A stretch of 64,000 nucleotides of DNA from NCBI GenBank assembly GCA_026545225.1, contig CM048852.1, positions 61,515,146 through 61,579,145 of the forward strand. Reading direction: 5' to 3'. This stretch comes from Cornus controversa. Taxonomy: Eukaryota; Streptophyta; Magnoliopsida; Cornales; Cornaceae. The notes under the pieces were generated by a model, which saw only the letters and a program-made list of their open reading frames with translations, was not told the origin of the DNA and did not search any database. How positions within the stretch are numbered: position 1 is the first letter of the stretch; each line of letters opens with the position of its first letter. Positions 36,776 through 47,994 of this stretch are shown here, one piece after another. The position numbers and the translations under genes are program-made.

Positions 36776-38230
36776 TGTTTATTGCTCTTTTTTGACCTCT
36801 AAAACTTGAAAATTTCAAGTGCTACTTGCAGAGAACAGCTGTGGGTTTGATGGTAACGTTGAGCATGTTGGGTTGGAATTGGTTAAAACTTCTGCAGATG
36901 CAAATTTTATCGAAAAGAAATCATCATAGTTTTAAAATAAAGTATTGTTGTTAGTGCTGTTGTTAAATGATTTCTTGAATGTTGTTGTTTATGATTGACA
37001 GAAGTTGATGGATTGTTGGGAGTTGTTTTGGGTTATCAAGAAGAGTCCTATCCGACCACCGGCCATCTCTCTAATGCAGAAACTCAAATAAATCAAACCT
37101 TTTAACCATCCACCGGCAGTCACACAACTTGGACGAACTCAGCCACTGAGATGTCAACTCAGGCTTTTTACTAAAACCTAGCAGAACCAGAGCTTACCCA
37201 CTAGTTTAAATTTTTGAAATTGAATCGATCTTGAGTTAAAGAAAATCAGACTGATGGGGTTGATCTCATGTTTGAAATGAGACGAGGTTGTGTAGTTTGA
37301 ACTTGGCTTAGGGCTCATAACTCATAAGCCACCTAGTCTCTCCGGTTTCATTGACTCATGTAATATATTAATTATTAATATATTTTTTTATTCGTCGTAA
37401 AACATTTGATGAAAATGTTACACTCGAAGTATAGGAAGTTGTATGTTTGATATCTCACTTTTGCTGTCTTTCTTAATACGATGCAACCTCTGGAACTACA
37501 CAAATAGTTTTTATTCCTCACATTATAAGTATTTTTAAACCAAAATGCCAACCAAAATTTGAAGGACAAAACAGCTCTTCCCATGCTCCACCACCACCAA
37601 CACATCATCATGTTCATATATATATATATATATATATACATGTGCGCCCGCGCATTCACGAATTACTTTTCTTAAAGCTTTGGGGTCATATGAGAAGTGT
37701 TTGCTTTTCTTTCAAAAGTTAGGTTTGGATAGAAAAGAAGTAATGAGATTGATTGATAGTTAAAAAGTAAGTGGAGGGCCAATGACATCAATAAACACAA
37801 ATAAATATGTCAAAACTCCTAAAAATACAAGAAAAACATGATGAAGTCGGGATATTTTGTGGTCCTTTGGGCTATGCTGTGGGTAAGATGACTCAAGGTT
37901 TGTAGTACACTTTTTCACTAAAAATTCTTTATGCTGTCTTTATCACTTTATCCTTGAAATCAATAACTTGGCACTGTACATGATTCATTTATATTTTGCC
38001 GAATACCAGCTTTGTTCATGAGTTTTTTTACCGAGTCTTATAATGAACTCAAATATTATTATTTGACTTTTTCTCATAATCTATTTACTTTATAGTAAGT
38101 CATTGCTTAAATTGAATTACCGGAATAAAAAAAAAACCATAACTCATATGGTATATTATTTAAGTTATCTACAAAAGACTCGTTGCTACATGTATGACAC
38201 CTATTTAAACATTTTTTTTTTTTGCGAATT
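36776..38230. other. 3' flank and intergenic DNA
   Basis: The 3' UTR of the SPX-RING gene, then AT-rich sequence with a TA microsatellite (37616-37638). No gene seen. Confidence 0.6.
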
Positions 38231-38231
38231 T

Positions 38232-38328
38232 AAGTTCATCATGTAAGACTTGATTTATCTGGCCATGAACTTGATAAGGAAGTTCATCATGTAAGACTTG
38301 ATTTATCTAGCAATGAAGTTGATAAGAG
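38232..38328. repeat. 49-bp tandem duplication at the edge of the Gypsy LTR
   Basis: GTTCATCATGTAAGACTTGA begins two adjacent copies (38232 and 38281), each ending in TTGATAAG(G/A). It abuts the left end of LTR 1 and is absent before LTR 2. Confidence 0.75.
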
Positions 38329-38688
38329 AATTTTGATCGAGTAATCAAAGGGCCGATAGATGATGAGAGGAGGGTATTTAACAGGGATCATAAAAATAAT
38401 AATAATCAAATGATAATGTAATTCAATCTGGATTACAATGAACAGAGTTTGACTGCTACAATACACGAGAATTGCCATTTGAACCTCTATAAATGAGAAG
38501 GGTTAGTCAATGAACGAGATACGCCAAACATTGAATACAGAATTACTTTTTTGAAATATTTTATTAGCACTAACTTGATCGTCAGAGGGTGCCAGACTGG
38601 TTTTTTACTAGTACTAGTTCTAGTCACATCTTCTCTATCTTGTAGGAAGTTCACGCCAAGCCAAACTGTGCAGATTTTTGCATCAATA
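38320..38688 (+). repeat. LTR 1 of the decayed Ty3/Gypsy (Tat-like) element
   Basis: It begins TGATAAGAGAATTTTGAT and ends TTTTTGCATCAATA. It shares with 42979-43510 the blocks CAAATGATAATGTAAT, GAGTTTGACTGCTACA, a TATA-like CCTATAAAT(G/A)AGA, ATCAGAGGGT, GATCACATCTTCTCT and GCAGAAAGTTCAC (small differences in each). It is about 160 bp shorter than LTR 2 because it lacks most of a repeated module. Confidence 0.75.
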
Positions 38689-38689
38689 G

Positions 38690-38705
38690 TTGACATCATT
38701 TATGG
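38690..38705 (+). other. Decayed Gypsy primer-binding site
   Basis: TTGACATCATTTATGG follows the LTR end. The usual plant Tat-type PBS here is TTGGCGCCGTCTGTGG. Ten of 16 bases match and all six differences are G-to-A or C-to-T. Confidence 0.65.
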
Positions 38706-39519
38706 AAAACAATTAGTTTTTTGAAGAAATTATCATTCCAATGTGATCCGGTTTGGACGCAACCAAGAATAGATCACTACCAGTTTTCGATTAGGGGTAT
38801 CTATGTTCCCGTTGGTCCCCCACCATTACAGAACCAGAGGTTTCCATGTCAAGATCCTTCATCCACCATATTCAACGGAAAAACTTATGTCAACCCATGT
38901 CAAGACCAATCGGAGTTTAATATCATCAACTGAGAGTTTGATTCGGCATTCAAGGAGAACGAGACAATTGTTAGTAATTGATCGGAGAAAACAAAGCCAT
39001 AACAAGGGAATTTGTTGATGGTGCCGAATTAGCCAAGTTATTGAATTGGCCTACCTACTGAACTAGCCAAGTTGTCAAACATGCTTACCTACATAATTGG
39101 TTAAGCTGTCGATCTGCGGAGTCGATAGGGTTCATGAGGTGGCAACATAACCTCAACATGAGGTCCTTACTCCAACGTGACCCAAAAATATAAATGAAGT
39201 TGGAAGGCAATTCAACATAAACAGACCAGGAATCAAGTTGTGACTCAGGCTCCTCACCTTAACAACAATGATAGTGGACTTCTTGTGGTAGATTGCACAT
39301 CCACCTGTAACGTCATCCTAGCAATAACATCCTAGCATTACCTCCACCTATCACATGTTAATGTGCTTTCCAACCAAGCATAGTGTTAGTGCTAAGAGGC
39401 AATCAAGCTATAGCTCAAAGTGTTAAACATCTGAGAATGGGAAAGCTAGCCCCCAACTGGGGCATGACAGAGTCATTCACAGACAAAGACCGAGGATATA
39501 TTGGCTCGAGACATTGAAA

Positions 39520-39990
39520 AGCTCCCCTTATTAAATGGGTAGGCTAAATAAGCTTGGGACTACGACTCCCCTTAGTAAAGGGGTGAGATGAGTGAAACTC
39601 GAACTGCGACAACTCCTTTTACTAAAAGGGTGAGCTAAGTGAAGCTCGAGACTACAAATTCCCTTATTAAAAGGACGAGACAACAAATCCCTACGAGCTG
39701 AGTAAAGCTCGAACTACAACGTAAATGAACGAACTAAGTAAAGCTTGAGACTACAAACTACTTTATTAAATGAACGAGATTACAAACCCCTTTAAAGGGG
39801 CGAGCTAAAGCTCAAACTACGATGACCTCCCATTGTTAAAATACCTCCCCTTACTAAAGGGCAAGTCGACTACACCCACCTTATTAAAAGGTCGAGCAAC
39901 AACTCCCAATCGAACAACAACTTCTTTATTAAAAGGTCGGGATAAAAGCAAATTTGGAAAGAAAGAAAAATATTGAGCATAGCTTGAAAA
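39520..39990. repeat. Tandem repeat in the Gypsy interior
   Basis: Degenerate units of about 55-65 bp contain GAGCTAAGTGAAGCTCGA-like sequence, then ACTACAA and CCCTTTATTAAA(A)GG. At least seven units can be traced. GAGCT and AGCTC form small inverted pairs. Repeats of this kind are common in the non-coding interior of Tat-lineage elements. Confidence 0.6.
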
Positions 39991-40039
39991 AAACCAAGTC
40001 CTACTTGGGTTAAAAAAATACCGAGCATAGCTTGGAAAA

Positions 40040-42850
40040 AGATGAGCTATCACGCTCCGGTTCCCGACTCCTGGAAACCAAGTGTGATTATGTTTATCGA
40101 GCCACACTTCGAACCACAGTCCCTCTTGATATCATACTTTGATACCAAAATATTACCTCAACACTCTTACAAAGGTACCATGCTTTGATACCATGCTATC
40201 ATGCCCTGGTTTTCGACTCCTGGAAGACCGGTGGTGACGTCCGCCCATTAATCCTAACGGACCTTTTCTATCTCTTAAGTACCGCGGAAATATACTTTTC
40301 AAATATACACGTATATACGTGCACTACAGACCATACTAACCTCAATGGGCCCCTCAAACATCCCTTTGCATGTCTCTCTAAAATTTCAGAATCCATGCAT
40401 TTCAATGCATCGAAATGATGGTTTCAATGCATCATACATGTATCGACCATCTATTGACCAAAACACACTCTCGGAACTTTTAACATTCCAAAATCCTGTA
40501 AGTTTTTTAATGTATCGTACTTGTCATTCCAATGCATCTCAGGATCGATGCATCAAAATGGGCATTTCAATGCATTGAAGTGCCTGGACAGATGCACCTG
40601 AACAAAACCTGCAACAATGCAATTTGCTACTTTTGGCATTCTAAGTCATTTCCACTATAATAATCCATGTATGCTACTATGAAATCATACATGAAAAACA
40701 TCTATATTATACAAAAGTTTTGAATCATACATTCATCCACTTTCATGTCTCATAACCTCCAATCTCATCATTTAAACAAATTTTATGTCATTTACGTGGA
40801 AAAATGCTCATACACATAGCTATAACATAAAAAGAGGTTATGGTCTTGAAATCCATACATTACCCATAACATACATATAGTCCAAATACATTCCAAGTCC
40901 ATCTAGCTATCAAGTTCATAGTCATTACAAGAATTTATACATAAAGTCTAAATACTACAAATTATACTATGACTACAACTACATAAATAACGTGCCACAA
41001 GCCGGCACGGATAGCTAACTCTCCAATATCCAAAAAGTACACAAAAATGCTACGATAATCATTACATGGACACTCAATTCTCATCTATCATCGGCGCCTT
41101 ATTTGTGAAAGAATTTAGAAAAAAGGAGTAAATACCACGTCGGCTCAGTAGAGATACCCCAACCCACCTAAGTGACAACTTGAGACCGACCTACATGAAT
41201 GCATGTCACTACATTACACGTATCATCCAACATAAATCATGTTTTTTCACAAGCAACGCATATATAAGAATGCATTTAACCACACAATCAAGCTCCACAA
41301 TTAAAATGTAAACAAAGTCATTTACTTGTTTCTCTCTCGGACTCAACCCGATACCTTAACATGATTTTGACCAACCATGTGACATGGGACGTTTCTCACA
41401 ATACTCCAACACCGTCACCAAGTATTTACCTACTCCAAGGTGATTAGACCACCGTCACTGAGTATTTTCTTACTCCAGGTGATTTGGCCCCTCTCAGAAT
41501 TTGTCACTGAGTAATTACCTACTATAAGGTGATTAGGCCATTTCAAAATCATCATTGAGTATTTACCTACTCCAAGTGATTTGACCACTTCACAACCGTC
41601 GTCGAGTATTCACCTACTCTAGATGACTTAACCACATTTTCCTGTTTTCTCACAATGGCCCCATATATGGATTTCGGACATATAAGAATCAAGCAATCAA
41701 TACTCATGTTTCACAATGCATAAGCTAGTTATGAAGGTACTTAGCATGCATTTCACCTCCATAAAGTCACACATATATTTACCTATACATGTAAACCTTA
41801 GCATACAATTCACATATGTTCATAACTTCACTTAAGCACATTTTAGTCATGCTTCACCAATGCACACATTTTCAAATAAAAGATAGCATGCATTTAACCC
41901 ACATAACAATACATAATACATACGTGTTCATTGTATCACATTTTCACATATGTTCACAAAACCTAGTATATAAGCATACATGCTAATACCTCTCACACAT
42001 TCATCTCTTATGTCATGGATACAACCTATACACATCAATTGCATATAAAAGATTAAAGAGAAGTAGAAATACACTACATCTCACCCCTCTTACCACTCTA
42101 AATCATGCAAGACACATCCTTAGCTCTCACCGTTTCACCCAAAATCCTATAATCAACAAATAAATGAGAAGGAGAACCCCTACCTCAAAATTGAAGGCTG
42201 TCCAAGCACTTCTCAAATTTTTTGCAATGTCTACCTTTTTGGATTGTAACTTTGTTCGGTTCAAACCGAAACCTTGGCCATCCTTTACGTATCTCCCTTC
42301 TTCGACGGAACTCGAATCACACCCGAAGGCCTCTGAACTTAGAGAGAAGGAAGAGGGAGAAAGAAGAGAGAGAGCAGCTAGCGTGAGAGTGAGAGATATG
42401 AAATATCTCTGCAGAATTTGACCTTGAAGGCCCCTAGGTAGCAAAAAGACCAAAATGCCCCTCGGACCACTTAACGTACTTTCCCAAACTCCATTTTCAA
42501 TTTTGAAAACTCCTACAGTCTCAAAATCACTTCCTTAACTCTTTAAATATTCCATCTAAGCTATTCTGAAAAAAAAAAAATTCAAAATTTTTCGGATTCC
42601 CAGACCTGCTAGGATCGCATCCTAAGCCCCGATTTGATCAAAAAAATTAAACTTCTCCAAATATCTCGAAAACTTACCAAAACCCTTATAACACTTTCCA
42701 AACATGTTTCTCATACTCAAAATATGTTTAACATCATTCAAAAGACATTTATGACAATTATGAAGCGAAAAATGAAAATCGACCAAAATTGGTCACGGTC
42801 TTTACATGAGCAGGTTTAAAAAAAAAATCACGATCGATGTAACTAATAAC
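40040..42850 (-). mobile_element. Minus-strand LTR-element remnant nested in the Gypsy interior
   Basis: At 40175-40200 the minus strand reads a segment ending in GGGCATGATAGCA followed by TGGTATCAAAGCA, an LTR end next to an initiator tRNA-Met PBS. A second partial copy of the LTR edge (GGTTCCCGACTCCTGG) lies at about 40058, matching GGTTTTCGACTCCTGG at about 40208. The long part to the right (about 40190-42850) is repeat-rich non-coding DNA, including CAATGCATC repeats (40390-40610) and an array at 41390-41640. It fits a long chromovirus-type LTR. The right end was not found. Confidence 0.45.
41390..41640. repeat. About 55-60-bp tandem repeat
   Basis: Four to five units, each with CCGTCAC(T/C)(G/A)AGTATTTACCTACTCCAAGGTGATT and a GACCAC/GGCC link (written here as a consensus with gaps between sources). 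It lies inside the presumed minus-strand LTR. Confidence 0.7.
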
Positions 42851-42978
42851 AAATATGTGACTGCACCTACATATAGGTGAAATCTTCTTGGTATAAGATC
42901 TTTACATTTGTGAGGGATGTACTCGGGAAAAATTGCATTATCGATGTTCGACAAGCAATCTTTCAGGAACAGGACAAC

Positions 42979-43510
42979 TGATAAGGAAATTTTGATTGGG
43001 TAATCTAACTAGGTCGGCAGATGACGAAATGGGGGTAATCAAAAGCTCGTACAATTGATCAGTTTTGAAAATCCAAATAGGTCGACAGATGACGAGATGA
43101 GGGTAATCAAAAGCTTGTACAATTGATTGGTTTTGAAAGTCTGAACAGGTTGACAAATGATGAGATGAGGGTAATCAAAAGCTCATACAATTGATTAGTT
43201 TAATTTCAAATAAAAATAACAACGGTCAAATGATAATGTAATCCGATATTGATTACAATGAGGAGAGTTTGACTGCTACATTACATGAAAATTGTCATTG
43301 AACCCCTATAAATAAGAGGGGTCGGTCAATGAACTAGGTACACCAAACATTAAATATATAATTACTTTTCTGATATATTTTATCAAATACTGATTTAATC
43401 ATCAGAGGGTACCCGACTAACACCCACCAATGTTGATTCTGATCACATCTTCTCTGTGTGGCAGAAAGTTCACACCAAATTGAGTCGTAATTTTTTTTTT
43501 TGCATCAACA
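42979..43510 (+). repeat. LTR 2 of the decayed Ty3/Gypsy element, with a triplicated module
   Basis: It begins TGATAAGGAAATTTTGATTG and ends TTTGCATCAACA. A 66-bp module (AGGTCGGCAGATGACGA, then GGGTAATCAAAAGCTCG and CAATTGATCAGTTTTGAAA) occurs three times in tandem at about 43010-43200. LTR 1 has only a remnant of one. Confidence 0.75.
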
Positions 43511-43850
43511 TAACTCGAGGAAATTTCTTTAAGGAACCAAGTCCAAAAGAGTACAAGTCACTTGATTGTTCTACCACTTACTTGAAAACACGTACAACTT
43601 AAAATATAAATTAAGATTAATGAAATATTTAATTTTTGTTAAAAGATTAAGTTTTTTATTATAACCACAAAAGATTAGAGACCCTTGTAACAATACTTTC
43701 ACCTAATTCAGACGTTGATATAATTTCTTATATATGCGTCTGTCCTGTATACACAGACACATATAGAGTCATATGCGTGGGTCCTATCTATGTATATATA
43801 TAAAATAAAAAAAATAAGGCTGGTTGTTAGTTGTAGTCTCCGAAAATTCT
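43511..43850. other. Intergenic DNA and promoter region of the MYOB7-like gene
   Basis: AT-rich, with a TATATATAAAATAAAA stretch near 43793 that could supply the TATA element. CT-rich leader sequence follows from about 43900. Confidence 0.5.
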
Positions 43851-44227
43851 CTCTAAAATATCGCTTCTTCCAATTTCTCATCCTTTCTATCCATTTTCCC
43901 ATTTTTGCTCTCTCTCTCTGCATTTTCGGCCTTCTTCCCCTCCCCCCCCCTCTCTCTCTCTCTCAAACAATACACGAAACACGAAGCAACAAAACAAATA
44001 CTACAAAATCTAGGGTTTCAAAACTCTCTCTCTCTCTCTCCACTTTCCCATATTTTTCCCTCGCTTTCTTCAATCTCCAAATCGAAGGAGGGCCGCCAGT
44101 TTTATTCTGGTTGGTCTCCAGGTCTTCCGGTCTCGTATTTTCTCGGAAAATAATTTGGCGAGAAAATTTCCCTGTGGGACAGTATCTGGAGCTTCATATT
44201 TCGTTTGATTCTTGAAGCTCGTTCAAG

Positions 44228-44330
44228 GTACGCTAATTTCCCCGTCTCTCTGGAATCTTGTTAAAATAAGGTTTATATATTATATATGTGTATATTTATT
44301 TTGATTTTGTGGTTCTCTTGATTCTTGTAG
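44228..44330 (+). other. Probable 5' UTR intron of the MYOB7-like gene
   Basis: Donor CAAGGTACGC and acceptor TTCTTGTAG enclose 103 bp of T-rich sequence. The leader upstream is CT-rich and contains TCTAGGGTTTC, a telobox-like motif. Inferred from splice signals. Confidence 0.5.
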
Positions 44331-44530
44331 GAGTTCTGATTCGCTAATGTAAGAGGATTGATGGATTTGGGGGATTGAGGAAGGGGAATAACGTATTTGA
44401 AGGACATATTTCTAAAAGAGAGGATTTTGAGAGCTCAAATATCAGATTTTAATGTGAATCCTTGATTTGTTATATTGTAGGTTGCTATGGTTTTTATTAA
44501 ATTTGGTTGAGTCTGAATGCGTATTGAATT

Positions 44531-47500
44531 ATGGATCTGGAAGGGACACCACCTTCGACGAGTCTGGTCAATTGTTGCGACTGTAGGTGTAGTTCTTCAT
44601 TGATGAGCCGGTCCTATTCGGGAACATGGCTTCGATCCGTGAAGAGAAAGTTCCATGAGTTTGAGGAAGGCAACAGCTTTGTTATTCCGGGTTTCGATCA
44701 TCAACACGTTGCTCGGGTGGAAACCGAGAATGAATGTGTTGCATTGCGAGAGATGGTTGGCAGCCAACAAGAAACCATACAGGAGCTTTCTATAGAATTG
44801 GAGGAGGAGAGGAATGCATCATCTTCGGCTGCCAACGAGGCCATGTCAATGATTTTGAGGTTGCAGAGGGAAAAGGCTGAGATTCAGATGGAAGCTCGGC
44901 AATTTAAGCGGTTTGCTGAGGAGAAGATGGCACATGACCAGCACGAGCTTTTGGCATTGGAGGATTTGTTGTATAAGAGGGAGCAGGCTATTCAATCTCT
45001 CTTTTGTGAGGTGCGGGCTTATAAACATAGGATGATGAGTTATGGACTTGAAGAAGCTGAGGTGGAGGGGGAAAGAGGTAGCATGACCCGCAATAACAGT
45101 GTGGTTGAAAACATTGATTCCCTATCTGAATTTCCCGCCTACAATTACCCTCCTCTCAAGTGCAACTTGAATGAGATACTAGTTCGCTCGGAGATTGACA
45201 ATAATGTAGCTGATGTTGAGAAATATGCATTTGATGACAGCCCACGTTCTAGGGAAAGTTTGAAAGATTTGGAATATAGGATCAACGAAATGGAGGGGAG
45301 CCCCAAAGGCATCCAGCGGGATGAGGAATTTCTAGGTACAAAGAACGTGCTTGAAAAGGTGATAGTTGGTCAGTCTCCTAAACAGCCTAGGCATTTTAGG
45401 AGGTCTTCCTCTACTAGTTCGGGTTCATTCTCTGCAATGGGCAAAGAAAAGGGTCTAGATTTTACCACAGAGCCTCCAAAGCATGGCAGCAGCTTCCACA
45501 ACTTGGAACACTCACAAGCAGAGGACTTATCTAATTTGAAAAAGGTGGATGATGCATCAGAAATTGGAGATGACATGAGCGACAGAGTATATACCATCGA
45601 TTCTGTTCATCAAGGAGTACCATATAATGATGCTATGGAGCCCAAGGCATATATCAAAATATGTGAAGATTATATAACTACTCCGAGGGAATCACTGAAT
45701 CTAACTGATGTTGGAGATCCTGATATCACGAAGCTGTACATGAGGCTTCAAGCACTCGAGGCTGATAGAGAATCGATGAGGCAGGCAATCATTTCTATGC
45801 GGACTGATAAAGCACAACTGGTATTGTTGAAGGAGATAGCTCAACATTTGTGTAAAGAAGTGCCACCAGCGAGAAGGATGTCCGTGAAGAAGTCAAATCT
45901 TAGTGGGAGCATTTCCTTGATGTCACTATTCAAGGTAAATAATAATTGTCCTGGTGACTAATTCACATGGCATATTTTTAGGTATTTCTTTGGCACCATT
46001 CTGGTTCAAATTTTCTCTCCCGAAAATGCATTCTGGATTGAATTTTCAGCACTATGTATTTTTAATATTGCTTTTTCCAGCATAGTACTTTTTGCACTTA
46101 GCAATATCATTGATGTTATAATTATCAGATATCATCATTTGACCATTTTTGTCGTTGTATTGTAATATGTCTGTGCATAAGCTATCTGATGGTATCTTGT
46201 TACATATTACCAAAAGTAAGATATGTAGTAAATAATTTTATGATAGGAGTAGGAATATTTTCTCCTCTTTTCAGTCCCTATATCTGATAGATTTTTTTGG
46301 TAAGTATTCTTACTAATATCTGATAAAAAATGAACAAACTGAACTGTGTTCTGGTGTATTGGTATGAAATTCAGATACTGTACAGAGTTTCGGAAGCTAA
46401 ATACATATCAGAGCCTTGTCTTACTGCTTCGACCTTTCCTTCCCCCCTTTTTCCTTTTGCAGTTCCACTTTTCTGCTTTAGTCAGGGCCATGTATTTAAC
46501 CATGTCTTTCTTTATGGGATCCGGTATCATTCTTTTTGGCCTTTCCCTTGACCTAGTAGTTCCATGATAGGTTTTGATAGGCTTACTCGCATAAAGTTTA
46601 CCTGTTGCGTAATCACTTTAATAAATTGTCCTTAATAACCTACCACAGACTACCAATGGCGTGATCATAAGTTATCTGTTTTTTTGGGTAAGTTGATCAG
46701 AAGTTATCTTACTTCTTGTAAAACACAAAATGTCTTTTTTCAGCATCAAAAGCTCCTAGTTTATGTTCTCTCTTGTACCCTGATTCAGTGACTGACTTCT
46801 TGTTCTGTCTCCTTATACTCCCATTCTTTTGATGGATAACTTGTGCCATAACTGCTTTGTAAGTTTTTTTGCCTGCCATATACCACTTTGCTATTTTTCT
46901 TCTTTTAGAAATTCTTTAGGAACTATACCAAGTTCATCGTGATACACTTACTACCGCAGTCAAGCTAATGTGGTTCTTGTTTCCTCTTTTTTCGCTTGTT
47001 TATTTAACTATTTGTGGAAATGATTTCATGTGGTCTAGTGTAAAGCTATTGTGCTAATTTGTGTTTTTCTCCATTGAAGCATTTTACCCCATATTTTGTT
47101 GCATTGGAACTTATCTTTTTCATCCCTTCCATTTTTTTGTTCAGTGGATCGTGTCTGTTGTTTTTTGGAGAAAGAAAGCACGTCAAAGCAAGTAAGTGTT
47201 TCATTATTTGAAGTTGCTGATGCTTCACTGATTTCTGTAACTGACAGTTTTATTTCCTTCATGCTGTATTATACTTCTCTAACTCATTGATCCTGTGTTT
47301 TATAATGGCAAATCAGCCTCTGGATAAGTTTTAGCCCAGAAATGTGTTATGTAAATGAGTTGAATTCTTTTGCTAATCTAAGAAGACATGATTCACTGTT
47401 TTGAAACTGTGCTTTTGCTACCAGGATTACTTTGGAAGTAAGTAATTATTGAGATAATCATGTTAAAATATAAAGATGCTGACAGTAAGACAACAAACTG

Positions 47501-47611
47501 AAGCAAGAAAGTAAGGAGGAGAGAGAGAGAGATTTAACTTAAGTGGGGGCCTTCCTGTTAGGAAACATTAGCGCACCATGTTGGAACTATTCAGGATAAT
47601 TCTATAAAAGT

Positions 47612-47660
<49 letters not shown>

Positions 47661-47994
47661 TCTAGATGTTTTGGATATTTTGTGACTATCCCTAGAACTG
47701 TTTCTATACCCATTGTATTTTTTTTATTGAATTGTCAATTATTATTATGTTTTATAAATTACTTGTATGTGAGTCAAGCTTCTCTGTTTATTACTTTTTT
47801 TTTTTCTTTGTTGCAATGATAGCATGTTCTGTGGTCATGCTTGATATAGGTGTTTGATCTCTATATTCGTATTTATCAATATTATTGCCAGGTACATGTC
47901 TGGGCTCTCAGCCAACCATGTGGGTTTGCGGATGCTTTTGGATTTTGGCCCTCACGTGGGGCAGTGGAGATGTGTTACAAGTACGCAAGTTTGA
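44531..47994 (+). CDS. GTD-binding (DUF593) myosin-binding protein, MYOB7-like
   Basis: Exons: 44531-45934, 47145-47191 (only 47 nt), 47892-47994. Phases agree and the protein is 517 aa. After a Cys/Ser-rich N-terminus (residues 12-25, CCDCRCSSS), a long coiled coil at about 60-170 forms the GTD-binding domain (RVETENECVALREMV through REQAIQSLFCEVRAYKHRM). A Ser/acid-rich middle follows, then a second coiled coil at about 395-440 (LYMRLQALEADRESMRQAII). The C-terminus, supplied by the two small exons, is WIVSVVFWRKKARQS, then KYMSGLSANHVGLRMLLD and QWRCVTSTQV. These match the conserved tail of MYOB7-type proteins. The GTD-binding domain binds class XI myosin tails and attaches them to vesicles. 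No transmembrane helix of the FLOURY1 kind is obvious, though WIVSVVFW is weakly hydrophobic. If intron 1 is retained, the frame ends after VNNNCPGD and this tail is lost. Confidence 0.93.
47612..47661. repeat. CT then TA microsatellite in the last intron of the MYOB7-like gene
   Basis: A CT run (47612-47628) runs directly into a TA run with one interruption. It is probably polymorphic. Confidence 0.85.

Larger units (their letters stand above)
38320..43510 (+). mobile_element. Decayed Ty3/Gypsy Tat-like LTR retrotransposon or derivative
   Basis: LTRs of 369 and 532 bp (38320-38688, 42979-43510) in the same orientation flank about 4.3 kb. The PBS relic follows LTR 1. The LTR ends in TTTGCATCAA(T/C)A, as in many Tat-type elements. 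The interior has no gag or pol, only repeat arrays and a foreign insertion (about 40040-42850). The 5-bp flanks (GAAGT and TAACT) do not match. It may be a non-autonomous element or an eroded one. Confidence 0.6.

Noticed and set aside
40120-40150. A second tRNA-Met primer-binding site on the minus strand
   Set aside because: TTTGATACCA is present but no LTR end adjoins it clearly; it may be a duplicated fragment of the one at about 40180.
42127-42453. Two overlapping frames of 85 and 108 codons on opposite strands
   Set aside because: They lie in repeat-rich DNA of the presumed minus-strand LTR, with no domain and no splice context.
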